This document shows positions 9,401-15,728 of a DNA stretch of 54,150 nt, one piece after another. Source of the DNA: a virus; IMG/VR virus record IMGVR_UViG_3300027752_000024, positions 1-54,150 of that record; one strand, 5' to 3'. Within the stretch, counting starts at the first letter, position 1. Every line of letters starts with the position of its first letter. The notes under the pieces are model-generated. The model made no database searches and had not been told where the DNA came from. It saw only the letters and a program-made list of their open reading frames with translations. The position numbers and the translations under genes are program-made.

Positions 9401-10523
9401 ACTCTTGTATAGCATTAACATTAGCTACTGCTATATTACTAGCAGCAACAGCAGTAGAAGGAGGACTTGAATATCCAGCAATACCGTCAATGATACTGTT
9501 TACTTCTCCGTCGTTGTATGTTACAGTTTGTACATACGGCCCTGGTTCAAATGGTGTAGCTTCGATGATTTGTTCTGCTTTACGCATTGCAGCATTAATA
9601 GTTCTATAAGCATACTGCTGACTTCTACCTTCTTGTCCTGCTGGTGAAACAGTTTGGTTATCATCGCCTGTTGTAGTAACATAAATGTTGGTCGAACTTG
9701 CATAACCTTGTGTATCAACGTACAGTTTTGTAACAGCTTGTAAATCGTCTTTGCCATTTGGCTGTCCAAAGCCTTCGAGTGGACTCGGATGGTCGGCTAG
9801 ATAAAGTGTGTCCAGCATTGTACGATTTGCTTCAGTGCCGGCTCTAGTAATAACTTCCTGTGTTTGAGGAACTTGTGTACCTGTTGCACCTGATGGAACT
9901 GACAATGCACCTGTTAAAGTATCACCTGATACGTTTACATATGTGTCGTCGGCAAAGCCTTTACTAATAACAACATTGTCAGTTGAGATAGCTGCTGCAC
10001 CAGGGTGTGTTGCTGCCCAGTTAGCCACAAGTGTATCAATGTCATCCCCTGCGCCAGTATTTCTTAGTTTTGTATTAATACCGTTACTGTATCCAATCAC
10101 AGCTTCCATATTTAATGGAGCAGTTAAGTTTGGATCTGGATCTCTACTAATATGAGGATCGTTAATAATGATTTTAAGTGTGCCGCTTTGATCTGGCGTA
10201 GATGGATCAACATCGTCAAACTCTACGATAACACTATTATTATTTGTGTTTACTAAATCTCCAGCTGCATTACTGTTTGCATCACTAATAAACTTATAAA
10301 AGTTTAACCCAGTTTCTGTAGAGTTAACTGCTGGAATTGCACCAGTATTACCTAAATACGAATCAGGAGTATCGTCAATATTTTTAAATGATATTGCGCC
10401 GCCGAGACCAAATACAGCATATAGTTCAGTAAAGTTTGTATTTACTTTTTTGAAACTTTCTCTAATACTATCGCCGGTGCCGTCATTGCCCTCGATACCA
10501 ATATCAACGTCTTGTCTTGCCAT
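3408..10523 (-). CDS. Giant tail fibre / virion structural protein (2371 aa)
   Basis: 2371 residues. It opens with the shared module (DIGIEGNDGTGDSIRESF). About residue 280 begins a YVTTTGDDNQT segment. Near residues 393 and 811 are two copies of a helical repeat centred on TYPxLTY then CxRDxxLxID. Near 603 there is a KLPENVSIKGDEFRR segment. Near 1084 and 1308 are two copies of a GHNLTNADLVTISG-type repeat resembling the FCCH-like domains annotated in phage tail proteins. The C-terminus from about 2249 (YADLAENYLGDAAYAPGTV) is a conserved tip domain seen in marine phage fibres. The upstream HesB-like gene ends 16 nt before it, and it probably shares that gene's late promoter. Large size, mosaic repeats and position support a host-recognition or tail-envelope role, which is inferred. 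Confidence 0.85.
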   Translation of the reverse strand: MARQDVDIGIEGNDGTGDSIRESFKKVNTNFTELYAVFGLGGAISFKNIDDTPDSYLGNTGAIPAVNSTETGLNFYKFISDANSNAAGDLVNTNNNSVIVEFDDVDPSTPDQSGTLKIIINDPHISRDPDPNLTAPLNMEAVIGYSNGINTKLRNTGAGDDIDTLVANWAATHPGAAAISTDNVVISKGFADDTYVNVSGDTLTGALSVPSGATGTQVPQTQEVITRAGTEANRTMLDTLYLADHPSPLEGFGQPNGKDDLQAVTKLYVDTQGYASSTNIYVTTTGDDNQTVSPAGQEGRSQQYAYRTINAAMRKAEQIIEATPFEPGPYVQTVTYNDGEVNSIIDGIAGYSSPPSTAVAASNIAVANVNAIQEFVVDYLAVTYPDLTYNQTLCQRDVKLMIDAVRLDVQAGTTVNYLTRWAGQRYNASPSAIKAKVEQGAETQAAVAVVKARVLNAFAEANTATPGTVSAGVITAYTNRFNEIIDILQDTDVALAATGTGYTFTFTNGTNDAVDQGIEGNPDLIEGKVIVGKLSGAKGIITNYTRTNSVTTDAVTVDLVEPIEFIAGEELEFGNKTRNNQITVRLESGIYYEHLPIKLPENVSIKGDEFRRCVVRPKPGVSQSKWASTWFYRDVITDSLISAYSPATGFGSVSAADAARTLGTYQIGTDDYSTSGAGQDATFQVIITSGGTATVSITTGGDGFIVGETIIINDSKLGAGGGANLTFNITTTGGGHTFTHPISSKQGKYGYHYAAVPEDEIVVGTDAISNPGKFTQAARLIELNKAFLIEETIQYVDATYPSLTYSETKCRRDTGLIIDGIVNDLRVGGREQSLTNQGAYYTGAVAGQETETAAAITNISTLMTSVLANDSGSPFAKLGAVDQVFDIDYTAEAAALTNGQALVNCIAFAFNVTYRPPLNNSEMDVFLCNDATIVRNITVQRQGGFMMVLDPEGQILTRSPYCQTGSSFSQSKGTNRNFAGGLLIDGYAGNMPMTVDTVNSAFSIDVSSPAGEGLFVRRPPTPFPFFHQGSRYQVNTITDYNKAAGTATLVLNETSNPSDSTSRTIDDISQATTAVMTTIENHNYSNSDRVTISNVNGMVQINSATLYVKTTADPKQVELYTDSALTAGYNTSAFSSYTGGGITRTFVEGQGWLAGTGIDIFAQSGGNRSMLANDFTQVNDLGFGAIAVNNGLAELVSMFTYYCHTGYLALDGSQIRSLGGNNSYGIYGLVAEGADPDEVATDVTLGADMVFPAKTFRADGYLDFAAAVPTSGAITVGQTLIQGLINATITAVTQASPASVTATGHNLTNADLVTISGIVGMTELNDLQFYVDVQDVNTFTLYTDVGLATAYDSSGDTAYTSGGVATRAANATGILSFTGEENGSANPTRIYVHTTTGTFNTTGRITTGTSTNVGIPATVTAKDLDAPVNALFMYAYDLKEYPNNVSEVEILHATGLYQPYEMTNTSNASFTLGAYEIDTSSAAGLTGTYTADDAVLQITKDRTNGYGINITSGGTGATIGETIIIPGTLLGGATTANDCTVTITDVNSGTIGTATVAGTPRYDSSTPVLSGKVWRFNFGTGLEGTASNGLQENTNHDTKLVVRHKQNFLLDNFPAEEIPVRPSTAFIFTQDTTEYVYRTISFNNQITDGVTTGTDQRMVTFDSNFRYTDLTVEQSVITATENFFNLNSTVDPNYTDIVGAVTPSGTITMGNTAATNSADGSRFIIINKLDDQEQARIANADMIFTWGGKTHQVDAYAEYAYTGGAGSKDVAVLQISDVAGTDVNWPALSGSAYGGLGKTLLNGAGITLKLGLSSGEAAEITVNISTCRATGHDMLDIGTGGFNTSNYPERIYGSPYGFDPVSTNDAIDSTGNASAAQVQERSKGRVFTVMTDQDGFFRVGRFFTVDQGTGSVTFNAALVLTNIDGIGFKRGVRVNEFSNDDTFTDAKGDAVPTQTATEGYIDARLGFDRDGAVGGVTIGPGVMSLGGPGFSDTIMNSDMNLGSNRVTNLGTPTASSDAVTKQYVDQKTDELNDIGDVTITGTGGTVLSQLLAFTGTAQETVNVAVDGDIGLTYTSGNTITASISSGVIVDGDVNASAAIAQSKLLMNLATATASAPTGTAAAKQALSGLASFDSANFEITDGWVGIKAGGVSNTELANSSVTVGTTTVALGATSTSLAGLTGLTFASGTISGTVGINITGSITHTGNIIGPVNSGANNGVSIGATGNRYNTVWATTFNGEATAALYADLAENYLGDAAYAPGTVLVFGGDEEVTACTTKGDTRAAGVVTTNPAHLMNSALQGEHVVGVALQGRVPCKVIGKVRKGDMLVTSAVAGYAIVNNTPGVGQVIGKAVGTKDNDDRGVVEVVVGRV

Positions 10524-10539
10524 TCTTAAATCTCCATTA

Positions 10540-10893
10540 TCATTGTGGTATTAAACTGTCTATGTCAAAGTTTACACTAACTCCGCAACCGCAACTGCTT
10601 TTAGCATTTGGATTGTTAATTTCAAAGTTACTGCCAGTTAAACTACTTACATAGTCAACTTCTGTTCCTATTAGAAACATTACACTGTCTGCACTAATAA
10701 CAAAGCTACCTTGATCGCAAGTAACTACTTCGTCACCTGGCTTTAGATCTTCTACTTGTGCTGTTCCCCAGTCGTATTCAAATCCTGCGCAACCGCCGCC
10801 TTTGAGATTTAAACTGATTGCATAACAATCATTCTCTTTGCATAGTTTGCCGATCTGAACATTTGCTGCTGGAGTTATGGTACATATTGTCAT
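10540..10893 (-). CDS. HesB/IscA-like A-type Fe-S cluster carrier
   Basis: 117 residues, the usual length of the family. The A-type carrier signature is present: C35 in GGGCAGFEY and the C-terminal pair C101 and C103 in SSCGCGVSVNF, which in IscA/ErpA/HesB ligate iron or a 2Fe-2S cluster for transfer to apo-proteins. Such genes are known in marine T4-like phages, often beside tail genes as here. The window encodes at least seven radical SAM enzymes that need 4Fe-4S clusters, so supplying clusters to them is an attractive but unproven role. A T4-type late promoter sits 20 nt upstream. Confidence 0.9.
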   Translation of the reverse strand: MTICTITPAANVQIGKLCKENDCYAISLNLKGGGCAGFEYDWGTAQVEDLKPGDEVVTCDQGSFVISADSVMFLIGTEVDYVSSLTGSNFEINNPNAKSSCGCGVSVNFDIDSLIPQ

Positions 10894-10913
10894 ATTTCTG
10901 TTCCTCTTATATC

Positions 10914-10921
10914 TATTTATC
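10914..10921 (-). promoter_or_regulatory. T4-type late promoter (GATAAATA)
   Basis: Minus strand GATAAATA followed by GATAT, with the HesB-like start 20 nt downstream after an AAGAGG Shine-Dalgarno-like sequence. Probably serves the HesB-like gene and the giant fibre downstream. Confidence 0.6.
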
Positions 10922-10954
10922 GTTACTTTTTATAATCTTAATGTAAATATAGTT

Positions 10955-11242
10955 ATGTATATTAAACAATATTTAATTGATACTTGGCACATGCGTCAAA
11001 GCAAACTTGGGAAGCAACACACTTATAATCGCAAAAAAACAATGGTATTGTTGCGTTGCGATGCGTGTGATACAGAGTTTACTCGAGAGCGTGGTCAAAT
11101 GGATCCTAAAAGATTAAACAACAACTATTTTCATGTTTGTGAAAACTGCGATGCAAAACGCTTTGCACAAAAACGTGGCGTAACTGCAAAGAAAGTTTGG
11201 AGCATGAGTGCTAGTAGTTCTATTCGTATTAACAAGTTATAG
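10955..11242 (+). CDS. Small zinc-ribbon phage protein
   Basis: 95 residues from the ATG at 10955. An in-frame upstream ATG at 10877 exists but would add a hydrophobic stretch antisense to the HesB-like start, so I prefer 10955. Two CxxC pairs (LRCDACDTEF and HVCENCDAKR), about 30 residues apart, form a probable zinc ribbon. The protein is otherwise basic, with RKKT, TRERGQMDPKRLNN and KRFAQKRG, suggesting nucleic-acid binding. Similar conserved hypotheticals occur in marine T4-like phages. It is the only plus-strand gene in the first 39 kb and meets the sulfotransferase gene tail to tail with a 6-nt overlap. Confidence 0.75.
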   Translation: MYIKQYLIDTWHMRQSKLGKQHTYNRKKTMVLLRCDACDTEFTRERGQMDPKRLNNNYFHVCENCDAKRFAQKRGVTAKKVWSMSASSSIRINKL

Positions 11243-11815
11243 TTCATAGTTGTAGTCGTTTGCATATTTGCCTGCGATAGTCTTTATCTTTTCTAGGTGT
11301 TGACCAGAGACAGCAATGTCTTCTTTCTCTGTGACATTTTCCGGCTCTAGTTTTGCTTCTATGCTATTATGAAAGTATCTAGTTAGCCATGATTTAAGTT
11401 TATATGTTTCTTCTAACTTAAAAACTTTAGGCTTAAAGTTGCCAATGTGTGTGTTTGGCAATATTGCACAATGCCAACGCCAATCTATATCGTTGTATGT
11501 ATTGTGTAGTATACGATCAAGATGTGTGTCAAAAGGACCTTCAACGCTGTATCGTTGCTTCATAAACTTGTATCCGCTTAGTATCCATGTGACCGGATGC
11601 CTTACAGTTGTAAACAACTGATAGTCTTTATAATCTATAAACGGTTCGGCAGCATATGCCTTTTCGTTAGGATCTAAACTTTCCCAGTGATTGCTTAGTC
11701 TGTGTAAATATCTTGTAATACTACAGCCGCCGCACTTTGGTATGTGTATAAATCCTAACTTCAATCGATGGTTAATTAAGTTACCGCCAATTACTCCTTG
11801 CGCCATATAGTCCAT
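11237..11815 (-). CDS. Sulfotransferase-family protein
   Basis: 192 residues. The PAPS-binding 5'-phosphosulfate loop is visible as FIHIPKCGGCSITRYL (about residues 22-37; the canonical form is HIPKTGGTS), and the 3'-phosphate region as TTVRHPVTWILSGYKFM (about 69-85). Members transfer sulfate from PAPS to carbohydrates or other hydroxyls. With the glycosyltransferase-like genes elsewhere in the window it could modify surface glycans, but no substrate can be inferred. Its ATG lies inside the 3' end of the small membrane gene at 11791-11955. An alternative start is Met4. Confidence 0.75.
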   Translation of the reverse strand: MDYMAQGVIGGNLINHRLKLGFIHIPKCGGCSITRYLHRLSNHWESLDPNEKAYAAEPFIDYKDYQLFTTVRHPVTWILSGYKFMKQRYSVEGPFDTHLDRILHNTYNDIDWRWHCAILPNTHIGNFKPKVFKLEETYKLKSWLTRYFHNSIEAKLEPENVTEKEDIAVSGQHLEKIKTIAGKYANDYNYEL

Positions 11816-11955
11816 GCACCGTATGCGATTGCGCCGTATGCAATAAGTTTAGTTAATGGTGAAAAAATAATAATAGCTGCTCCTGCTGCTACCATTAGTA
11901 CTCCATCAACGGTTGACCGCTCCCGCAATCGTGTTTCTATCCAATTTTTGATCAT
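11791..11955 (-). CDS. Small membrane protein, out-of-frame overlap with both neighbours
   Basis: 54 residues, beginning MIKNWIETRLRERSTVDGVL. An amphipathic basic N-terminus is followed by hydrophobic stretches (MVAAGAAIIIFSPL and AYGAIAYGAWTIW) giving one or two membrane segments. The ATG at 11955 has AGGAG 9 nt upstream. The first 50 nt overlap the end of the 96-residue gene in another frame, and the last 25 nt overlap the sulfotransferase start. Similar short proteins with an ETRLRER-type start and a hydrophobic tail are, from memory, found in marine myoviruses. Function unknown; holin-like or membrane-associated roles are possible. Confidence 0.75.
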   Translation of the reverse strand: MIKNWIETRLRERSTVDGVLMVAAGAAIIIFSPLTKLIAYGAIAYGAWTIWRKE

Positions 11956-12196
11956 TACTTAATCTCCTAATACGTTTGTCTTGTTCATTTATTTGACGTT
12001 CCAGTCTACTTAATTTTTCTTCTAATGCAAAAACATATGCGTGTGTTGGTATTTGTTTTTCCGTACCCGCTTCGTCTAGCATTGTAAAAGTATTCACGCC
12101 TGCTCCTTTGAGACCACCTAACACACGGTTAGGATTTTTATCTCTAGTTGCTACTTGTGGAGAATTTACTCCGTACATTTTATTTAAATAACTCAT
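11906..12196 (-). CDS. Conserved phage protein with C-terminal coiled coil
   Basis: 96 residues. The N-terminal half carries polar motifs such as NSPQVATRDKNPNRVLGGLK and FTMLDEAGTEKQIPTHAYV; the C-terminal part (about 55-85, LEEKLSRLERQINEQDKRIR) is a predicted coiled coil. I do not recognise a family with a known function. The start is either Met1 (12196) or Met7. A CATAAATA box ends only 4 nt before Met1, so the transcript would be almost leaderless if that box is used. The structural-looking sequence and late-type promoter suggest a virion or assembly component, an inference only. Confidence 0.7.
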   Translation of the reverse strand: MSYLNKMYGVNSPQVATRDKNPNRVLGGLKGAGVNTFTMLDEAGTEKQIPTHAYVFALEEKLSRLERQINEQDKRIRRLSNDQKLDRNTIAGAVNR

Positions 12197-12200
12197 AATG

Positions 12201-12208
12201 TATTTATG
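12201..12208 (-). promoter_or_regulatory. Late-type promoter box 4 nt from an ATG
   Basis: Minus strand CATAAATA then CATT then ATG at 12196. It lies over the stop codon of the UvdE gene. With the usual T4 late spacing, transcription would start at or next to the ATG. Confidence 0.4.
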
Positions 12209-13250
12209 CTGCCATTTCTGTAAACCCGCCAGTATTAATAATATGACGTTGTAATAGTTGTCTGCTTGCTAAGTTCTTACACTTTGCCTCTACCATAATA
12301 TCAGCCCACTGCCAGTGCGATAGTGCCCAGTCATTGACTGCGCCGTTCCACATATAGTCTGAGTGAGCTCTTAGTTTTTGTTTTTTGTATCCGTGCTCAA
12401 GAAGCTGTCCCATAGCTGGTCGAACTTCTGTGTTATAATCTTGGAGACAATCCTCCCTACTAACACTATAATGCATAGCAGGACGAACGCCACGCCAGCT
12501 ATCAATAACACGTTTGATTCTATCATCATTAGGTTCAATATATTCTCCTTCTCTGCACCAATGGTGATGTACATCTAGCACCAAAGCGAGATAGTCTGCA
12601 AGCTCGAGACTATCTCCAATTCCCCATTTGTTTTCGTCGTTTTCGATTGTAATAGTATTTCTTGCTTCTGGCGAGAGACGGGCAAGCGCACTCTTAATAC
12701 CGGCTGGACCTTGGCGCCCACTGATGTGGACATTACACTTGAAGTCTTGAAACTTGCGGCCGTAGCCCATCCACCTAATGAGGTTCGCATGATATTCAAA
12801 CTCCTCTATTGATCTTTCCACGATTTCCGGAGTGTCGGATGCGAGAACAACAAATTGTCCGGGATGCATCGAAAGTCGCACATCAAGGGCTCTTGCCGTG
12901 TCACCGACTGCACCATAGTGTTTTTCACAGTATGCCACAACGTCAGGACGGCTCCAAAAGTACCGCCAATCAGGATGGGTAGCACAAGGAAGCTGATTGC
13001 TACCCAGTCTGACCATCCGAAGTTCAGGAGTAAGACTTCCCACATATTCTACTAACCTCTTTGCTGCGGCAGCGTTATGTTCCATAATGTCCCAGAGCCG
13101 CTGTTCTGCTACATTACGTGTTTGTCTATTTAGCCACTGCACTGTTGTACTGCGTTCTGTAAGCGGCCGTTGTAGTTCTTCGAGTACTTTTTTCTTCTGT
13201 GTCTGATCTTCATGCAAATATTTACATGCAAATCCTATACGTTTGATCAT
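12204..13250 (-). CDS. uvsE: UV damage endonuclease, UvdE/UvsE family
   Basis: 348 residues, typical for the family. UVDE enzymes are TIM-barrel, metal-dependent nucleases that nick DNA 5' of UV photoproducts and start alternative excision repair. Conserved metal-site motifs are visible: RLGSNQ near residue 82, LSMHPGQFV near 127, NVHISGRQG near 172, TIENDE near 198, LDVHHHWC near 222 and AHSDYMW near 294. A TTGACA promoter with TATAAC -10 lies just upstream, suggesting early expression. Repair of solar UV damage is a sensible role for a phage of surface water. Reading frames inside this gene on the same strand are shadows. Confidence 0.9.
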   Translation of the reverse strand: MIKRIGFACKYLHEDQTQKKKVLEELQRPLTERSTTVQWLNRQTRNVAEQRLWDIMEHNAAAAKRLVEYVGSLTPELRMVRLGSNQLPCATHPDWRYFWSRPDVVAYCEKHYGAVGDTARALDVRLSMHPGQFVVLASDTPEIVERSIEEFEYHANLIRWMGYGRKFQDFKCNVHISGRQGPAGIKSALARLSPEARNTITIENDENKWGIGDSLELADYLALVLDVHHHWCREGEYIEPNDDRIKRVIDSWRGVRPAMHYSVSREDCLQDYNTEVRPAMGQLLEHGYKKQKLRAHSDYMWNGAVNDWALSHWQWADIMVEAKCKNLASRQLLQRHIINTGGFTEMAA

Positions 13251-13281
13251 TATTTGTGCCTATTCATTTGTTGTTCAAATA

Positions 13282-13310
13282 GTTATAACACGATTGTATG
13301 TGTATGTCAA
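13282..13310 (-). promoter_or_regulatory. Sigma70-like early promoter for the UvdE gene
   Basis: Minus strand TTGACA, 17-nt spacer ending in GTGT, then TATAAC. The ATG at 13250 is about 30 nt downstream. Same layout as the other TTGACA promoters in this window. Confidence 0.75.
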
Positions 13311-13313
13311 CAT

Positions 13314-13514
13314 TTAATGTTGAACACCATTGATGATATCGTCAAGTGCTTTAAGAGCTACTGTATAATGCAAGTTTTCACCCCACGTTTCACAATAGTC
13401 TTTGGCTGCTGCATCGGCAAGTTCTTTACTACTGTAAACGCCATGTAATCTACTGCGTTCTGGGTGACCTGTATTGTATGTGTGTACAATATAAATGTTA
13501 GTTGTTGTGTTCAT
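13314..13514 (-). CDS. Small hypothetical protein
   Basis: 66 residues from the ATG at 13514, which overlaps the glycosyltransferase stop in ATGA and has AAAGGAGAA upstream; the longer frame from 13535 is less likely. The sequence (NIYIVHTYNTGHPERSRLHG, then SSKELADAAAKDYCE) looks like a compact alpha/beta protein with a helix that would suit a small regulatory protein. No family recognised. It is the last gene of the QueD-like/glycosyltransferase transcript. Confidence 0.65.
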   Translation of the reverse strand: MNTTTNIYIVHTYNTGHPERSRLHGVYSSKELADAAAKDYCETWGENLHYTVALKALDDIINGVQH

Positions 13515-14329
13515 CGCCAGTTCTCCTTTACCCAACTATCATTTGCATCTGCAGGATTTGGTTCGCCGTGAAACACTGCAATGCATGTATCTGGATGTAT
13601 TTTAGGTGGTGCATCTATTGTAAAGTTACGTTTACGTCTTTCATCAAGTTTGAGATCACGCCTATCACGCATTTCCCATTTGTAACTCATTATCCATTCG
13701 TCTGGCCAAAAAACATGATCGGTAATATGGTTAAACATCCAATCTTGGTCTCCACGTAACCGTTGTGTGTAAGTACGGGGATCTTTTTTAAACTGCTGCC
13801 ATAAGTTATCGTATTGTCCTATTTCTATACGAAACACACTGCTGTTCATTCTATTCCATGTATTGCGTTGACTTCTATTAAAATCTCTAATAATATTAAA
13901 CTTCTTAAGAGCACAACTAAACAGTTTGTCAATGTTTTTAAACACAATCACATCCAAGTCTAAAAATAATAATGTACCATTAATAGGCAAGTCTGCACCA
14001 ACAAACATTGGTTTATACCACCAACCGTCTGCTTGTACTTTTGGTAATGTATATGTTTTAATATTACTGTCTATACCTTTAGGATCTTCTGTAAAGCATA
14101 CAAACTCGTATGGTATAGTTATGTTGCGATTAACCATATTGTATAGTTTGTTTACATATTCAGCACTGTACTTGGTTCCCCATTTTAAACATACTACATA
14201 GTTTTTAGGAGATAATGGGGCTACATCTAGCAACCCCATTTCTTGGTCTAGTTGCGCTAGTTCAGTCAAGGCTTTCCCACGAGCCTTCCTTGCTTTGCGT
14301 TCTTCTTTGGGTTCAGTCCAGTTTTTCAT
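13511..14329 (-). CDS. Glycosyltransferase-like protein with DxD motif
   Basis: 272 residues from the ATG at 14329, which lies 17 nt inside the end of the QueD-like gene; longer starts would overlap it more deeply. The N-terminal 30 residues are highly charged (EPKEERKARKARGK). The core resembles a GT-A fold: YVVCLKWGTKYSAEYVNKLY near 45, GTLLFLDLDVIVFKNID near 117-133 with the DLD metal-binding motif, then GDQDWMFNHI and IAVFHGEPNP near the C-terminus, as in GT8-type enzymes. Acceptor and donor are unknown. It may decorate a phage or host glycan; its nearest enzymatic neighbours are the QueD-like protein and the sulfotransferase. Confidence 0.75.
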   Translation of the reverse strand: MKNWTEPKEERKARKARGKALTELAQLDQEMGLLDVAPLSPKNYVVCLKWGTKYSAEYVNKLYNMVNRNITIPYEFVCFTEDPKGIDSNIKTYTLPKVQADGWWYKPMFVGADLPINGTLLFLDLDVIVFKNIDKLFSCALKKFNIIRDFNRSQRNTWNRMNSSVFRIEIGQYDNLWQQFKKDPRTYTQRLRGDQDWMFNHITDHVFWPDEWIMSYKWEMRDRRDLKLDERRKRNFTIDAPPKIHPDTCIAVFHGEPNPADANDSWVKENWR

Positions 14330-14798
14330 TAAATGACATTTTCTGTGTTGTGTAAGGTGTGTAGATTGCACTGTTAGCACCATGCTCTGCACACTCTGCA
14401 CTTTCACACCAGCAACGATTGTTAGTTGCTTCACGGATTAACTTATCAGCAAACTTCCAAGCATGATATGCAAACATTTCTGCACCAACGCCGTCCATTA
14501 CTCTAATCTCTGCAAGTCCCATTGCTTCAAGTTCTGAAAATTTATACAAGAACGGATCTTCTCTGTCAATAACAGTCTTGTGATCAAAACTATCTTCGAG
14601 CCATGCCTTCAAAGGTTTAAGTCCTCCAAAGTCTACTGCCCAGTTTTTGTTGTCTAGTTCACTGCATCCAAATGTAAATTTAAATGCCAAACTGTAGCCA
14701 TGTAGCAAATGACAATGTGAATGATCTGCATTAGGTTGACGGAACACTGCACTCAAGCCAATCTGGTGTCCGTATGTTTTAGTTGAATAAAAAGCCAT
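14313..14798 (-). CDS. 6-pyruvoyl-tetrahydropterin synthase / QueD-like protein
   Basis: 161 residues. The T-fold family converts dihydroneopterin triphosphate to 6-pyruvoyl-tetrahydropterin or, in QueD, to 6-carboxy-tetrahydropterin on the route to preQ0. Visible: GHQIGLSAVFRQ with the first zinc His near residue 11, DHSHCHLLHGYSLAF near 25-39 with the candidate catalytic Cys, FDHKTVID near 70 and GVGAEMFAYH near 103. The usual HGH zinc motif reads HGY here, although other histidines are close. No QueC, QueE or FolE is recognised in the window, so it would need host partners. A TTGACA promoter precedes it with a leader of roughly 70 nt. Confidence 0.8.
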   Translation of the reverse strand: MAFYSTKTYGHQIGLSAVFRQPNADHSHCHLLHGYSLAFKFTFGCSELDNKNWAVDFGGLKPLKAWLEDSFDHKTVIDREDPFLYKFSELEAMGLAEIRVMDGVGAEMFAYHAWKFADKLIREATNNRCWCESAECAEHGANSAIYTPYTTQKMSFNEKLD

Positions 14799-14875
14799 TA
14801 GTTATACTCCTGTGTTAATGGAGTGTGCGGAATATTTAGAGTGGGTCGAACACTTAGTCCACTGTATTACTACTT

Positions 14876-14903
14876 ATAATAATACAAGTTTTTATATTGT
14901 CAA
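14876..14903 (-). promoter_or_regulatory. Sigma70-like promoter for the QueD-like gene
   Basis: Minus strand TTGACA, 16-nt AT-rich spacer, TATTAT. The start codon is about 75 nt beyond, leaving a leader that can form a small AGTGG/CCACT hairpin before an AGGAG site. I see no clear preQ1-type riboswitch in it. Confidence 0.65.
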
Positions 14904-14908
14904 GTGGT

Positions 14909-15379
14909 TTATTTATTAAGAGGCAGTACTGTTAGTGGAATATTGTCGTAGGTTTGAGATTTTTCAGTTTGGAAGATTAAATAGTTACAAACAAAATCGC
15001 CTGTTATGCTAACACGATATTCACCACCTTCGCTCATAGCATCTGGACGAATCATTGTCCATTGATTAGGTATTTCTTTGCCCGGACGAGTATTACGCAC
15101 ATATTGTTTTTTAAATTTATCTAGCATATGCATATGTCCGTTATCTGAATATGCAACTCCGTATACTCGTGTGCTGTTGCATTCGTGCTTTTTAGACCCA
15201 ATCATTACAAAATCTATAGTATCGCCTTCTACTGGATTGTTTGATATTTCAATTTTAATATCCTGGAAGACAAACGCATTATCAAAACTCATATACGCAA
15301 TGCCTAACGATATAAGTGTTACTAAACTAATACCGCTAACAATGTTAGCCACTGCCTTTACTATCAAGGTCCTATTCAT
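14909..15379 (-). CDS. Membrane-anchored hypothetical protein
   Basis: 156 residues. One N-terminal transmembrane segment (VSGISLVTLISLGIAYM, about residues 13-30) is followed by a mainly beta, soluble domain with two cysteines (C68 and C132). That topology resembles an exported, membrane-tethered domain. It overlaps the upstream two-membrane-segment gene by 8 nt, so the two are probably co-translated. No family recognised. Possible roles include superinfection exclusion or envelope modification, but nothing in the sequence decides this. Confidence 0.7.
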   Translation of the reverse strand: MNRTLIVKAVANIVSGISLVTLISLGIAYMSFDNAFVFQDIKIEISNNPVEGDTIDFVMIGSKKHECNSTRVYGVAYSDNGHMHMLDKFKKQYVRNTRPGKEIPNQWTMIRPDAMSEGGEYRVSITGDFVCNYLIFQTEKSQTYDNIPLTVLPLNK

Positions 15380-15695
15380 CCCGTAAATCCCTTACTTCCG
15401 TTGTTATTGATTTAAGTTCGTCTCTAACAGCACGTAATCCGTTTGTGGCGTTAGACATATTTTTAATAATATAACGAATAGTAAAAATGCTCCAAAACCA
15501 CCAAACTACACCTGTAAGTCCAAACATAATAAGACCTATATAAAATATGGCATCAAAATCAATAATATTAAAAACTATTAACAGAGTTGCCAGCGCCAAG
15601 AAGAACGGTGGAGTTATTTTTGCATATAAATCCCACCGTTCTGCTTGTTGTATAATTTTCTTAGTTTGTTCTAAGTTAAAAAAGTCATCTTCCAT
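15372..15695 (-). CDS. Small two-segment membrane protein
   Basis: 107 residues from the ATG at 15695 (the frame can be extended to 15716). A polar, helical N-terminus (MEDDFFNLEQTKKIIQQAER) is followed by two membrane helices (FFLALATLLIVFNII and FYIGLIMFGLTGVVWWFW) and a charged C-terminal coiled coil (RAVRDELKSITTEVRDLRDE). This layout is holin-like or spanin-like but not diagnostic. An exact TATAAATA box ends 4 nt before the ATG, so late, nearly leaderless expression is predicted. It lies directly downstream of the topoisomerase genes. Confidence 0.7.
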   Translation of the reverse strand: MEDDFFNLEQTKKIIQQAERWDLYAKITPPFFLALATLLIVFNIIDFDAIFYIGLIMFGLTGVVWWFWSIFTIRYIIKNMSNATNGLRAVRDELKSITTEVRDLRDE

Positions 15696-15699
15696 ACAG

Positions 15700-15707
15700 T
15701 ATTTATA
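15700..15707 (-). promoter_or_regulatory. Consensus T4 late promoter TATAAATA 4 nt from an ATG
   Basis: Minus strand TATAAATA then CTGT then ATG at 15695. An exact match to the T4 late box. The usual start site distance would place +1 at the ATG. Confidence 0.5.
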
Positions 15708-15728
15708 CAGATACAACTTGCATAAATT

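Noticed and set aside
280-10155. Many plus-strand reading frames across the tail block
   Set aside because: They lie antisense to long, continuous fibre genes with recognisable modules and have no convincing ribosome sites or families; they are by-products of Ala/Thr/Val-rich codon usage.
12371-13045. Minus-strand frames of 60-80 residues inside the UvdE gene, some with hydrophobic stretches
   Set aside because: The UvdE frame carries all family motifs over the same region, and no independent start signal is visible.
14800-14880. preQ1 riboswitch in the leader of the QueD-like gene
   Set aside because: Only a small AGTGG/CCACT hairpin is visible; the A-rich tail and loop motifs of preQ1 aptamers are lacking.
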